Notes: generated from the letters alone by a model not told the origin. Shown: positions 43,290 to 52,318, counted from the first letter of the stretch. The stretch is DNA of 64,000 nt from GCA-002700125 sp964434385 (GCA_964434385.1 CAYSUW010000006.1:13578-77577); one strand, 5' to 3'. A program made the numbers and translations.

Positions 43290-44489
43290 TTGTTTTTTTT
43301 GGAAAGTTTATTAGAAGGAATCGAAACATTATGGATTGACCCCAAAATGATCATAATGTGGATAATATCTTTCATATTATTATATTTTGGTATAGCGAAA
43401 AAAAAGGAACCTCTTCTTTTAATACCTATTTCATTTGGTATTTTATTAGCAAATTTACCTCTAGGAGAATTAATTAAGGAAGGCTCTCAGGGAGAATCTC
43501 CAGGAATTTTACTTTTTTTTCAGAAATATGGTTTGGAAACTGATCTTCTACCTTTATTGGTATTTTTAGGATTAGGTGCATTAACAGATTTTAGTCCAGC
43601 TATCTCTAATCCTAAAACACTGATTTTAGGTGCTGGTGCTCAAGCTGGTGTTTTCATTGCAATGATTGGAGCTCTTTTATTAGGCTTAACGCCTTTTTTT
43701 AATTTTGGTCTTCTTGAAGCTTCCTCTATAGGAATTATTGGAGGAGCAGATGGTCCTACAACAATATTTATATCTACTAGAATGAGAGAAATTGGTCATA
43801 GTCTACCTAATGTAGATGTTAGAGATATAGTTGGTGCTACTGCCGTAGCCGCTTATTCTTATATGGCTTTAGTACCAATAATTCAGCCTCCTATAATTAA
43901 ATTATTGACAACAAAGTCTGAACGTAGAATAAAGATGGAATACTCTTCTACGGAAGTTTCTAAGAGAGCAAAAATTCTTTTTCCAATAATTTGTACAGTA
44001 ATAATAAGTGTTTTAGTCCCCAAAGCATCTTCTTTAGTAGGAATAATGATGTTTGGTAATTTGTTAAAGGAATCAGGAGTTGTTCCAAGGCTTTCAAATA
44101 CAGCCCAGAACGAATTAATGAATATTGTCATAATTATTTTAGGTTTAGCTGTAGGTGGAACAATGCCTGGTTCTGTATTTCTAAAGTTAGAAACTATTGC
44201 GATATTTATTCTTGGATTAGTAGCTTTTGCAGCAGCTACAGTAACTGGCATAATACTTGCAAAAATAATGAATTTATTTTTTAAAGACAAAATTAATCCA
44301 ATGATTGGAGCAGCTGGAGTTTCAGCTGTACCTATGGCAGCAAGAGTTGTACAGGAAATGGCAGAAAAAGAAAGACCGGGAAATTTTATCCTGATGCATG
44401 CTATGGGGCCTAATGTTGCTGGAGTGATAGGTACAGCAACAGTTGCTGGAGTACTGTTAAGTGTAGTTCCTAAGATTGTTGGTGGTTAA
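43290..44489 (+). CDS. oadB: Na+-transporting decarboxylase beta subunit
   Basis: This 399-residue membrane protein decarboxylates carboxybiotin and exports Na+. IIGGADGPTTIF near residue 150 contains Asp154, the equivalent of the essential Asp of OadB, and the C-terminal NPMIGAAGVSAVPMAARV and HAMGPNVAGVIG blocks are diagnostic. TTG 43290 is the start, supported by a GAGGT site. Relatives serve oxaloacetate, methylmalonyl-CoA, glutaconyl-CoA or malonate decarboxylases; the donor here cannot be read from this subunit. Confidence 0.94.
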   Translation: MFFLESLLEGIETLWIDPKMIIMWIISFILLYFGIAKKKEPLLLIPISFGILLANLPLGELIKEGSQGESPGILLFFQKYGLETDLLPLLVFLGLGALTDFSPAISNPKTLILGAGAQAGVFIAMIGALLLGLTPFFNFGLLEASSIGIIGGADGPTTIFISTRMREIGHSLPNVDVRDIVGATAVAAYSYMALVPIIQPPIIKLLTTKSERRIKMEYSSTEVSKRAKILFPIICTVIISVLVPKASSLVGIMMFGNLLKESGVVPRLSNTAQNELMNIVIIILGLAVGGTMPGSVFLKLETIAIFILGLVAFAAATVTGIILAKIMNLFFKDKINPMIGAAGVSAVPMAARVVQEMAEKERPGNFILMHAMGPNVAGVIGTATVAGVLLSVVPKIVGG

Positions 44490-44509
44490 AATTAGTTAAA
44501 AGGAATCAA

Positions 44510-45400
44510 ATGAAAAATTCAAAAAATATTTTTAATGGAGTATTCCCAATTCTTAGTACTCCTTTTGATGATCAAGGTAATATAAATTTTCAAGATTTGA
44601 CTAGGCAAGTAGACTGGAATTTAGAGATGGGAGTCCATGGTATTGGGATAGCTATGGCTAGTGAAATTTTCAAATTGTCAGAACATGAACGTGATCAAGT
44701 TTTGAGTACTGTAGTAAAAGATGTGAAGGAAAGAATTCCAGTAGTAATGAATACTGGAGCAGAAGGAACTTTCTTATCAATTCAATATTCTAAAAAAGCT
44801 GAAAATTTAGGTGCGAATGCTTTAATGATTAGGCCACCTGTTTTAATGGGTGTTCATCCTTTAGAAGTAAAAAATTTTTTCATTCAAGTTGCTGAAAAAG
44901 TAAATATACCTATCTTTATGCAAGATCAACCTGATGCTCAGATTTCACCACAAATGGCTATCTCTTTATCACAAGAGCATGAAAATTTGTGTTATGTGAA
45001 ATGTGAAACTCCACCAACTGTGCCTAGAGTAAAAGAAACTATTGATTTATTACCCTCTAACTCACAATTAGTAGTGTTTGGTGGTGCTGGTGGAATGTTT
45101 ATGTTAGAAGAAATAAAAGTTGGCTCAGTAGGGACTATGCCAAATGGTTCTATGTCAGATGTGCTTGTTGAAATTTGGAATTTGTGGGAGAAGGGAGATC
45201 AAATTAACGCAGAGAAGAAATTCAGTGAAAATGCAAATTTACTAAGATTATCTATGCAAAGTTTAGGTATAGCTAATTGGTTGAATAAGTATATTTTAGT
45301 AAAGAAAGGAGTCATTAAGAGTAGTTTTCCTAGATCTCCTTCTTTGAAACCAGATGTTGATCAATTTTTGCAAATAGACAGACTATTTGAAAATAATTAA
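44510..45400 (+). CDS. dihydrodipicolinate synthase / N-acetylneuraminate lyase family protein
   Basis: This 296-residue (beta/alpha)8 barrel has the Schiff-base lysine in YVKCE (Lys164). Family features GVFPILSTPFD and ALMIRPP are present. The usual Tyr of LYNVP is replaced by FMQDQP (residues 136-141), and the GTTGE motif is AMASE. It therefore probably is not DapA but a different aldolase or dehydratase, perhaps acting on a 2-oxo acid. It starts 20 bases after oadB. Its stop overlaps the next start by one base. Confidence 0.85.
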   Translation: MKNSKNIFNGVFPILSTPFDDQGNINFQDLTRQVDWNLEMGVHGIGIAMASEIFKLSEHERDQVLSTVVKDVKERIPVVMNTGAEGTFLSIQYSKKAENLGANALMIRPPVLMGVHPLEVKNFFIQVAEKVNIPIFMQDQPDAQISPQMAISLSQEHENLCYVKCETPPTVPRVKETIDLLPSNSQLVVFGGAGGMFMLEEIKVGSVGTMPNGSMSDVLVEIWNLWEKGDQINAEKKFSENANLLRLSMQSLGIANWLNKYILVKKGVIKSSFPRSPSLKPDVDQFLQIDRLFENN

Positions 45401-46206
45401 TGGACATCAATCTAGTTCAAATCATTTTTCTAGTGATTGTTACTGGAATTGTTGGTTATATTGGTGGTTTAGTAGGTATGCCTCTAGGACCAGTGAGGTT
45501 GTTCTTTTTTTTAATATTGGGAATTCCTCCTCTAGTTGCAATTGGAACTAATCTTGCTGTCAGTTTTATATCTGTGATAAGTGTCATATGGCCTCATGTA
45601 AAAAATTCAAATATAGACTATAAGATAGCATTATATTTTGGAGGCTTTTCTTTGTTGGGCTCATTTATAGGCGGGTTGATGAGTGAAAATGCTCCTTTGG
45701 AGATATTAATTTGGTTGATTGTTTTCTTCTTATTTATTTCAGCTCTTTTGATAGTAAAAAATGTTCACTTTAAAAAACAAGATATTCAAAAAAAAATGAA
45801 GACAAAATTTTCCGATAATAATTTTAGTAAAAATGTTTTTTCGAATCTATTAGGGATGTTGATCGGGATATTGGGTGGTGCTACAGGTTTAGTTTTGGGA
45901 GCTTTAAGGTATCCAATATTAGTTAACTATTTAAAAATATCAGTTAAAAAGACTGCGGGTACTAATTCCATGATTAATTTATTTGCTGCTATATTTGGTT
46001 TATCGGGACATGGTTTAATTAGTAGAATAAGTGGGAATAGTCATTTTGATTATAAAATTTTCATTCCACTAGCTATTGTTGTATCTTTAACAAGTTTTTG
46101 GGGAGCCAAATCAATTGGAAAATTCTCAGAAATTTTTCTATTAAAATTATTATATGTAACATTATTTGTGATGACTTTAGTAATGTTATTGAGACAGTTA
46201 ATTTAA
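45400..46206 (+). CDS. TauE/SafE family membrane transporter
   Basis: This 268-residue polytopic protein has about eight hydrophobic segments and the two-repeat layout of TauE/SafE anion exporters (GLVGMPLGPVRLFFFLI, later GILGGATGLVLGALRYPIL). Family members export sulfite, sulfoacetate or organic acids, or import them. Start TAATG overlaps the lyase stop by one base. Position between the lyase and a ThDP enzyme suggests transport of the pathway's substrate or product, which is inference. Confidence 0.85.
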   Translation: MDINLVQIIFLVIVTGIVGYIGGLVGMPLGPVRLFFFLILGIPPLVAIGTNLAVSFISVISVIWPHVKNSNIDYKIALYFGGFSLLGSFIGGLMSENAPLEILIWLIVFFLFISALLIVKNVHFKKQDIQKKMKTKFSDNNFSKNVFSNLLGMLIGILGGATGLVLGALRYPILVNYLKISVKKTAGTNSMINLFAAIFGLSGHGLISRISGNSHFDYKIFIPLAIVVSLTSFWGAKSIGKFSEIFLLKLLYVTLFVMTLVMLLRQLI

Positions 46207-46208
46207 TT

Positions 46209-46213
46209 GGAGG
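46209..46213 (+). promoter_or_regulatory. ribosome binding site of the ThDP enzyme
   Basis: GGAGG five bases before GTG 46219. It shows that GTG 46219 is the start, not the in-frame TTG at 46207, which would contain this site. Confidence 0.7.
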
Positions 46214-46218
46214 TAAAA

Positions 46219-47898
46219 GTGGCAAAAATTTCTGGAAGTAAATTGATCATTAAATGTTTGGAAGCAGAAGGAGTAGAAACTGTTTTTGGAATTGCAGGTG
46301 ATCATTTTTTACATTTGTTAGACGAGATGATAGATCATAAATTTAACATGATTGATGGTAGACATGAAGCAGCTTCAGTTCATATGGCAAATGCTTACTC
46401 TAGATTATTAAGGAGACCTGGAGTAGTAATGTCTACAACTCCAGGACATGCTAATGCAATTGCAGGATTAGCTAATGCTCTTCATTCTGAAGCAGCTGTA
46501 ATCAACATTGCTGGTTCTGCTAGTTCAGCTAATATTGGTAGAGGTGCTATGCAAGAATTTGATCAAGTAGGTACAGCAAGACCTGTTACTAAAGGAGCTT
46601 GGGAAATTTCTTCAGTTGATAGAATACCTGAAATAATTTCACTTGCGTTTAGAACTGCTATGAGTGGTAGACGAGGTCCAGTACATATTACTATTCCTGA
46701 AGACATCCAGACTGGAATGGTTGATGAGAAAGAATTTGATAGATATTACAGTAGTTTTGATAGTAAACAGGAATATACTATTAATTGTGATAAAAATTTA
46801 ATCACCAAAGCTTTAGAAATATTAAGAAATGCTGAAAAACCTGTGATAATAGCAGGCGCAGGTGCAGGTGCAACAGTAAATCCTGAAATCCTTGAAGACT
46901 TTGTAAATTTTACTCAAATACCTATTTTTACTGTAGATCATGGAAGAGGTCTTGTTCCAGATAAAAATAAATTCTCTTGTGGTTTAGGTTATCTACCTCT
47001 AAATAAAGCTTTACAGCGAATAAATGAATCAGATGTGGTTTTATTGTTAGGAGAAAGATTAGATTATAGATGGGGATATGGAGGTAATCCTCCATTTAAT
47101 GACAATGTGAAACAAATAATCATTGATTCAGATCCTAATTTAAATAATCGAGCGAGGAAATTTGAATTGGTAATCTGGTCTGATGTAGGACCTGCAGTAG
47201 AAGAGTTATCAAATCAATCAAAACAATATAAATGGAATAATATTGATTGGGCTGAATCATTAAAAATTTCTTTAGCAAAACATAAAGAAGAACTGGCTAA
47301 GTTGGCGAAAAACAATAATCCTATGCATCCAATGTTAGTTAGCAAAACATTATCTGATTTAATTGATGATGATACGATTGTGATAATTGATGGAGGAGAT
47401 TATTGCCATTATTTTCGAGCTTACTTAGAGGCTAATCATTCTAATTTATGGTTATATGTTAGTAGTTTTGGAATGATAGGGGCTGCGCTTCCTTATGCAA
47501 TTGGAGCTCAAGTAGCTTTTCCAGATAAAAAAGTCATATGTATTGTTGGAGATGGTTCTTTAGGCTTCCATGCCATGGACATTGATACAGCTGTGAGACA
47601 CAATTTGCCAATTAAAATCTTAGTAGGAAATAATAGTTTATGGGGTATAGATTATCAAATTCAAAAAGGTTTATATGGTAGAACAATTTGGACAGAATTA
47701 GAACAGACAAGATACGATCTTATTTCTTCTGGTATGGGAGCAAATTCCAAGAATGTATTAAGTTTTTCTGAATTGAAATCATCATTAACAGAAGCTTTAA
47801 ATTTTGAAGGAGTTTCTTTATTGAATATAGTGGTAGATAAGGTTACTAGCCCTGTCGCCGAAGCTGCTATTAGTAGAAAATTCGGATCACATAGTTAA
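46219..47898 (+). CDS. thiamine diphosphate-dependent enzyme (acetolactate synthase-like)
   Basis: This 559-residue protein has the three-domain layout of acetolactate synthase, oxalyl-CoA decarboxylase and related lyases. Near the N-terminus VFGIAGDHFLHLL and the catalytic Glu in DGRHEAAS are visible. The C-terminal ThDP and Mg site is GDGSLGFHAMDIDTAVRHN...NNSLWG. TTPGHANAIAGLANA and GRGAMQEFDQVGTARP are unusual variants. The small subunit of acetolactate synthase is absent and the context is not branched-chain synthesis. A 2-oxo-acid decarboxylase or carboligase is likely. Confidence 0.85.
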   Translation: MAKISGSKLIIKCLEAEGVETVFGIAGDHFLHLLDEMIDHKFNMIDGRHEAASVHMANAYSRLLRRPGVVMSTTPGHANAIAGLANALHSEAAVINIAGSASSANIGRGAMQEFDQVGTARPVTKGAWEISSVDRIPEIISLAFRTAMSGRRGPVHITIPEDIQTGMVDEKEFDRYYSSFDSKQEYTINCDKNLITKALEILRNAEKPVIIAGAGAGATVNPEILEDFVNFTQIPIFTVDHGRGLVPDKNKFSCGLGYLPLNKALQRINESDVVLLLGERLDYRWGYGGNPPFNDNVKQIIIDSDPNLNNRARKFELVIWSDVGPAVEELSNQSKQYKWNNIDWAESLKISLAKHKEELAKLAKNNNPMHPMLVSKTLSDLIDDDTIVIIDGGDYCHYFRAYLEANHSNLWLYVSSFGMIGAALPYAIGAQVAFPDKKVICIVGDGSLGFHAMDIDTAVRHNLPIKILVGNNSLWGIDYQIQKGLYGRTIWTELEQTRYDLISSGMGANSKNVLSFSELKSSLTEALNFEGVSLLNIVVDKVTSPVAEAAISRKFGSHS

Positions 47899-47906
47899 GG
47901 AGCATT

Positions 47907-48233
47907 ATGGCAATTTACAAGCAAACTAAAATAAATGGAAAAGAATTATTTCCAGGTATAATTGTTAGACCTGTATGGGGAGAAAAAATTATGATGATGT
48001 TGGTAGACATTGCTCCCAACGCAGAGGTTCCTCTACATTCTCACCCTCATGAGCAAGCAGGGAGAGTTTTATCTGGATCTTTTTGGTTAACAATAGATGG
48101 GAAAGATCATCTTCTTCATGAAGGAGACCATTATGTTATTCCAAGTGGTGTTATGCACAGTGCAAAAGGTATTGAAACACCTTCGTTAGCATTAGATATA
48201 TTTTCTCCTCCAAGAGAAGAATATAAATTTTAA
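47907..48233 (+). CDS. small cupin protein
   Basis: This 108-residue single cupin domain has motif 1 HSHPHEQAGRVLSGSFWLTIDG, with three potential metal ligands, and motif 2 GDHYVIPSGVMHS. Such proteins can be isomerases, dioxygenases or sensors. It ends the plus-strand operon, 8 bases after the ThDP enzyme, and meets the convergent sodN gene 4 bases on. Confidence 0.88.
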   Translation: MAIYKQTKINGKELFPGIIVRPVWGEKIMMMLVDIAPNAEVPLHSHPHEQAGRVLSGSFWLTIDGKDHLLHEGDHYVIPSGVMHSAKGIETPSLALDIFSPPREEYKF

Positions 48234-48237
48234 CTGA

Positions 48238-48672
48238 TTATTTTTTGGTTTCCCAGAATATTTCACCTATTTCTTCTAGAGATGCTTTAAATTGTTCAGC
48301 TTTTTCCATGTCAACATTTTGTTTGACTTGTGAACCTAACTGACACGCTCTCCATACTTTCTCGTGAAGATCAGGATATTTCTCCAAATGATTATCTTTA
48401 AAATAATCAGTCCAAATAATTAAAATGTCATCTTTAGCTTTTTTTGCATGAGTCTCCTTTACAGTGATGTATCTGGAAAGAGAATTTTTTCCAGAGAGAC
48501 TATCATCATTTTGTTTTTCCAAAATGAGCTCAGTCATTCTGATACATGTCTGAGCGGCTTGAATTGCATCATTGGGATCATAGATTCCACAAGGTATATC
48601 ACAATGCGCATAAGCAGTATCTACAATAGACAATTTGTTGATTAATTTAGTTAAATAGGTTGAGACTATCAT
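48238..48672 (-). CDS. sodN: nickel superoxide dismutase precursor
   Basis: This 144-residue protein has the Ni hook HCDIPCGIYDP at residues 23-33. Mature enzyme begins at His23, which binds Ni with its amino group together with Cys24 and Cys28. The 22-residue leader, MIVSTYLTKLINKLSIVDTA-YA, must be removed. It converts superoxide to peroxide and oxygen. The start is at ATG 48672, and the divergent sodX gene begins 65 bases away, the usual partner. Confidence 0.93.
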   Translation of the reverse strand: MIVSTYLTKLINKLSIVDTAYAHCDIPCGIYDPNDAIQAAQTCIRMTELILEKQNDDSLSGKNSLSRYITVKETHAKKAKDDILIIWTDYFKDNHLEKYPDLHEKVWRACQLGSQVKQNVDMEKAEQFKASLEEIGEIFWETKK

Positions 48673-48737
48673 AAAAAACTTCTATTATTTCGAGTTAGAC
48701 TTATCAATAAATCAAATGTATCAACATATCTTTAAGT

Positions 48738-49184
48738 ATGCAAAAGAAAATTGGTTTTAAATTATTATCATTATTAACTATTTTCCAACTTCGTTTTTTT
48801 CGAATTAAAGATCAGAGTATGTATCCTTTTCTTAGAGAGAACCAAATAGTGATCGTGAATACTTCAAAATATATTAAAAGGAATATTAAACATGGAGATG
48901 TGATTGTTTTTAAAGTTTTAGGAAGAAAAATAAATTTTATAAAACGTGTGGTTGGAGTTCCTAATGATAAAATAATCATTACATATGAAGGAGTTGAAAT
49001 TAATGAGAAAGATTTTTTTCAACATCCTACTTCAGTAAATTATGAATTGAAATCATTATATTTGTTAGATGGACAATACTTTGTTTTAGCAGATAACAGA
49101 AATATTTCTTCTATGTTTGATAGCAGAAAAATGGGAGCAATTTCTTTTAATGATATTCTAGGTAAGGTAGTAAAAATTATTTAA
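48738..49184 (+). CDS. sodX: nickel-type superoxide dismutase maturation protease
   Basis: This 148-residue S26-type signal peptidase-like protein has the catalytic Ser27 in DQSMYPFL and general-base Lys69 in NFIKRVVGVPND. The C-terminal block VLADNRNISSMFDSR is standard for the family. It lacks the long extracytoplasmic part of LepB. Its divergent placement next to sodN identifies it as the protease (SodX) that removes the SodN leader. Confidence 0.88.
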   Translation: MQKKIGFKLLSLLTIFQLRFFRIKDQSMYPFLRENQIVIVNTSKYIKRNIKHGDVIVFKVLGRKINFIKRVVGVPNDKIIITYEGVEINEKDFFQHPTSVNYELKSLYLLDGQYFVLADNRNISSMFDSRKMGAISFNDILGKVVKII

Positions 49185-49185
49185 T

Positions 49186-49916
49186 TTATTCTTCTAGCCC
49201 AGGTTTGGATAACTTGTCCTGAGAATCTTTGTCTCCAAAAATTATCACGTAAATATATGCAGCTACAATAGCTCCAACTATAGGTCCTACCCAATAAACC
49301 CAATGAAAGTTCCACCATAGAGCTTCAGGTGGTAGTCCAGGTGGTGGGAAGAACTTTGTAGTAAGAGCTGGGCCTAAACTTCTAGCTGGATTCATGCTTG
49401 CACCAGTAAATGGTATAGCTACTAAATGTCCCAAAATAATCATAAAACCAATTGCAAAAGGTGCTATTTTAGTCATTCCTCTCTTATCTACAGCAGTAGC
49501 AAAAACAGTAAAAACTAGTAACCCAGTAAGAACTCCTTCAATAATTAGAGTTCTTGGAATACTCCATGCAGGATTGTGAACTCCTAAAGCAGGGGTTGAT
49601 AAAGCTTGTGTCCATATTAAGCTTGCAGTAAAAGCTCCTAGTATTTGAAAGAATATATATATTAATGCTTTTATCCAATGAATATTTCCGGTAATTGATA
49701 ACGCAAAAGTTACTGCTGGATTTACATGTCCACCTGAAATTCTCCCTATAGCAATAATAGCTATAGTTATTCCGATTCCATGAGCTAATGCTATAGAAAT
49801 AACAGAGCCAGTATCAATGCTTCCTTTTCCTATTGAAATTACTGTTGCTATACTACCTAGTCCGATAAAAACAAACAAAAAAGTTCCAAAAAATTCAGCT
49901 AATCCCTGAGTCCATA
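49186..49916 (-). CDS. aquaporin (MIP family), N-terminus lost in assembly gap
   Basis: This membrane channel has both NPA boxes: GGHVNPAVTFAL near residue 60 and SMNPARSLGPAL near residue 170. The frame is open from the gap at 49916, reading WTQGLAEFFGTFLFVFIG, which is the family N-terminus, so only a few residues are missing. An apparent TTG start at 49878 is inside the first helix and is not the real start. NPAR followed by S-LGP suggests a water channel of AqpZ type rather than a glycerol facilitator. It ends one base after convergent sodX. Confidence 0.92.
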
Positions 49917-50016
49917 NNNNNNNNNNNNNNNNNNNNNNNNNNNNNNNNNNNNNNNNNNNNNNNNNNNNNNNNNNNNNNNNNNNNNNNNNNNNNNNNNNNN
50001 NNNNNNNNNNNNNNNN
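49917..50016. other. assembly gap of 100 Ns
   Basis: Exactly 100 Ns, the usual placeholder for a gap of unknown size. It removes the aquaporin start and the space up to the hpnE stop. Any number of bases or genes could be missing here. Confidence 0.95.
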
Positions 50017-50036
50017 CTTATATTGAGTTTAGCAGT

Positions 50037-51383
50037 TTATTGTAATTTCAGATATTTTAATAACTTTTCTGCACTTTTTATTCCACTTATTGCAGCACTT
50101 TCCATTGTAGAAGGCCATCCTGTATTAGTCCAATCTCCAGCTAAAAAGAAATTACTGAAAGAGGTGATATTTTTTGATCGTAAATTTAATGATCCTGGTA
50201 AAGATCTAAATGTAGCATTAGGTTGATTAACTATTAGAGTTTGATTGATTTTAATATTAGAATCAATTTTGAGTAATTTGAAAATTTCTTTTGAAAAGAG
50301 GGAAATCATTTCTTCTCTATCATGTTTGATCCATTCCCATGCAGAACTTAAAGATATTACTAAATGTTGATTTTTTTGAGTTTTACTACCTCTAATTTTT
50401 GATACATTGAAAACCCATTGTATAGGGCTGTCCAAAACTGAAAAATACAAATCATCTGTGACTTTTTTTGAAAACCAAAAATGTACACAAACTATGGGCG
50501 CAGATTCTAATTGAGAGATCTTATTAAAAATGGAGACCATTTTTTGAGGAGTTTTTTCAAAATGTTTTAATTCATAAAATGGAATTGTGCTTATGATAGA
50601 ATTTACTTTCATTTCCTTTTTATCTGATAATTCAATTTTTTTAATTTTGTTTTTTTCTTCAATGAATTTTTTAACACTCGTGCCTAGTATTAATTGTGAG
50701 TTTGTTTTTTGAAGAATCTTTTTGAAGTTATATTCTACTAAAGATGTGAGGTCTACTTTTGGTAAACCGAAAGCTGTTTTTCTTGGTTTTAAGACAGAAT
50801 TTTTAATAGTCATTATTGCTATATAGGAACTAATTGATGAAAGATTATCATTAAGAGCAGGTTTGAGGAATAATTCCCAAAAATATTTTTGAGTTTCATG
50901 ATTTTGATGATGATTATTTAACCAAGTCTTAAAATCTTGATTGTCTAAATCTTGAGAATAATTTTTAAACTTGATAATTAAAAGTGCATAAATTATTCTG
51001 AATTTTCCAAAAAATGAAATATGCTTGTATTTCAATAATCCTAGAAACAGAGAAATAGGGATAAGTTTATTAGAGAATTTTAAATTTGATCTTTTATTAT
51101 TTTTATATACTGGAACATTTATACATTTTTCAAGAATTACTTTATCTAAAACATTTAAATCTTTTAACAAGCTAATATATTTATTACAGTTTTGAGTAAA
51201 AATATGTTGTCCATTATCTATATTTTCTGAAGATTTTAGATGTTTGAACGAAAAGGCTCTTCCTCCAATATTCATCTTTTTTTCAATTAATATTACATTT
51301 AATCCTTTTTTTATTAATGTAATAGTGGCTGCTATACCTGCTATTCCAGCACCAATCACGATAATTGGTTCATTTTTTTTCAA
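50037..51383 (-). CDS. hpnE: squalene-associated FAD-dependent desaturase HpnE
   Basis: This 448-residue flavoprotein starts with the dinucleotide motif IVIGAGIAGIAATITL, followed by EKKMNIGGRAFSF and DNGQHIF, and ends with FFLAGDWTNTGWPSTMESA. It matches the HpnE branch of the phytoene desaturase family, which completes squalene synthesis in the HpnCDE route. A carotenoid desaturase is the alternative. It is the last gene of the isoprenoid cluster, 11 bases after the synthase. Confidence 0.85.
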   Translation of the reverse strand: MKKNEPIIVIGAGIAGIAATITLIKKGLNVILIEKKMNIGGRAFSFKHLKSSENIDNGQHIFTQNCNKYISLLKDLNVLDKVILEKCINVPVYKNNKRSNLKFSNKLIPISLFLGLLKYKHISFFGKFRIIYALLIIKFKNYSQDLDNQDFKTWLNNHHQNHETQKYFWELFLKPALNDNLSSISSYIAIMTIKNSVLKPRKTAFGLPKVDLTSLVEYNFKKILQKTNSQLILGTSVKKFIEEKNKIKKIELSDKKEMKVNSIISTIPFYELKHFEKTPQKMVSIFNKISQLESAPIVCVHFWFSKKVTDDLYFSVLDSPIQWVFNVSKIRGSKTQKNQHLVISLSSAWEWIKHDREEMISLFSKEIFKLLKIDSNIKINQTLIVNQPNATFRSLPGSLNLRSKNITSFSNFFLAGDWTNTGWPSTMESAAISGIKSAEKLLKYLKLQ

Positions 51384-51394
51384 AATAAAATTCC

Positions 51395-52318
51395 TTATAT
51401 GTGATCAGGTGTGATTTTTTGAAGATTATTCTTGTTTTTACCTAAATGAAGCGTAAGAAATGAAAAAATTAGAATCCTAAATTTTGAAAACTTTGAAATT
51501 TTAATTTTTGAACTTATAGTGTCATAATTTCTCTTTTTAATTTCTTTTAAAATTGTATTTCCTCCTTCCAAAAACAAAGAAATAGGGAATTGATCTTTGC
51601 GTTTCATATACTTAAAAATATTGGCACCTTCATGAAAATATTTTTCTGTTCTTGAAATTTCAAATTTTATCAAATTTCTGATTTCTGTTGTGATGAGCAT
51701 TTTTTTTAAATCTGATTTTTCAACTTTATAAAGAGCCATGTCTTCTTCAGGAATATAAATTCTTCCTCTTTCCAAATCTTCAACAATGTCTTGCCAAAAG
51801 TTTAGTAGTTGTAGTCCAGTGCATATCTTATCTGATATTTTTATTATCTCTTTATTCTCGTAGCCCATAATTTTTAGAACTAATCTTCCAACAGGGTTTG
51901 CAGATAATTTGCAGTATTCATCTAGTAGTTGAAAATTTTTATAACTTTTAATGATTTGATCTTGTCTGTTAGCATCTATAATTTTTATAAAATCATTAGG
52001 AGGAATCTTGAAATGTTTTATAGTTTTGGATAATGCAAGAAAATAGGGATGATTTACTTTATTATCATAACAATTAAGAAGTAATTTTTCCCATCTATCA
52101 AGGTTTTTTAAAGCATTTTCTTTATTATCAGATTCATCTCCAATATCATCTGTAGTTCTGCAGAAAGCATAAATTGAGGAAAAGAATGGCATTAAATCCC
52201 TTCTTGTGAAATTACTCCATACTGTAAAATTCTCATAATGATTTTTTGCCAAGTCTGCACATAGCTTAAATGACTCCTTTTCTTTGTTATTCAATGATAA
52301 TTTATTCATTTTATTCAT
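51395..52318 (-). CDS. hpnC: squalene/phytoene synthase family (HpnC/HpnD-like)
   Basis: This protein of about 307 residues is a head-to-head prenyl synthase. It has the two Asp motifs: TDDIGDES and the late NFWQDIVEDLERGRIYIP. The start of the family domain ENFTVWSN and the YAFCRTTDDIGDE block resemble HpnC more than HpnD. The start could be ATG 52318 (8-base overlap with the upstream gene) or 52309; a TTG at 52345 lies further inside that gene. Only one synthase is present here, while the HpnCDE route needs two. Confidence 0.83.
   Translation of the reverse strand: MNKMNKLSLNNKEKESFKLCADLAKNHYENFTVWSNFTRRDLMPFFSSIYAFCRTTDDIGDESDNKENALKNLDRWEKLLLNCYDNKVNHPYFLALSKTIKHFKIPPNDFIKIIDANRQDQIIKSYKNFQLLDEYCKLSANPVGRLVLKIMGYENKEIIKISDKICTGLQLLNFWQDIVEDLERGRIYIPEEDMALYKVEKSDLKKMLITTEIRNLIKFEISRTEKYFHEGANIFKYMKRKDQFPISLFLEGGNTILKEIKKRNYDTISSKIKISKFSKFRILIFSFLTLHLGKNKNNLQKITPDHI

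Noticed and set aside
43357..43365. A third perfect DnaA box (TGTGGATAA) inside oadB
   Set aside because: It lies inside coding sequence encoding conserved-type residues and is isolated. About one chance hit is expected in a window of this size.
46207..46218. TTG start for the ThDP enzyme
   Set aside because: The GGAGG ribosome site for GTG 46219 lies inside these codons.
49876..49878. TTG start for the aquaporin
   Set aside because: The conserved LAEFFGTFL sequence lies upstream in the same frame, so the real start is at or in the N gap.
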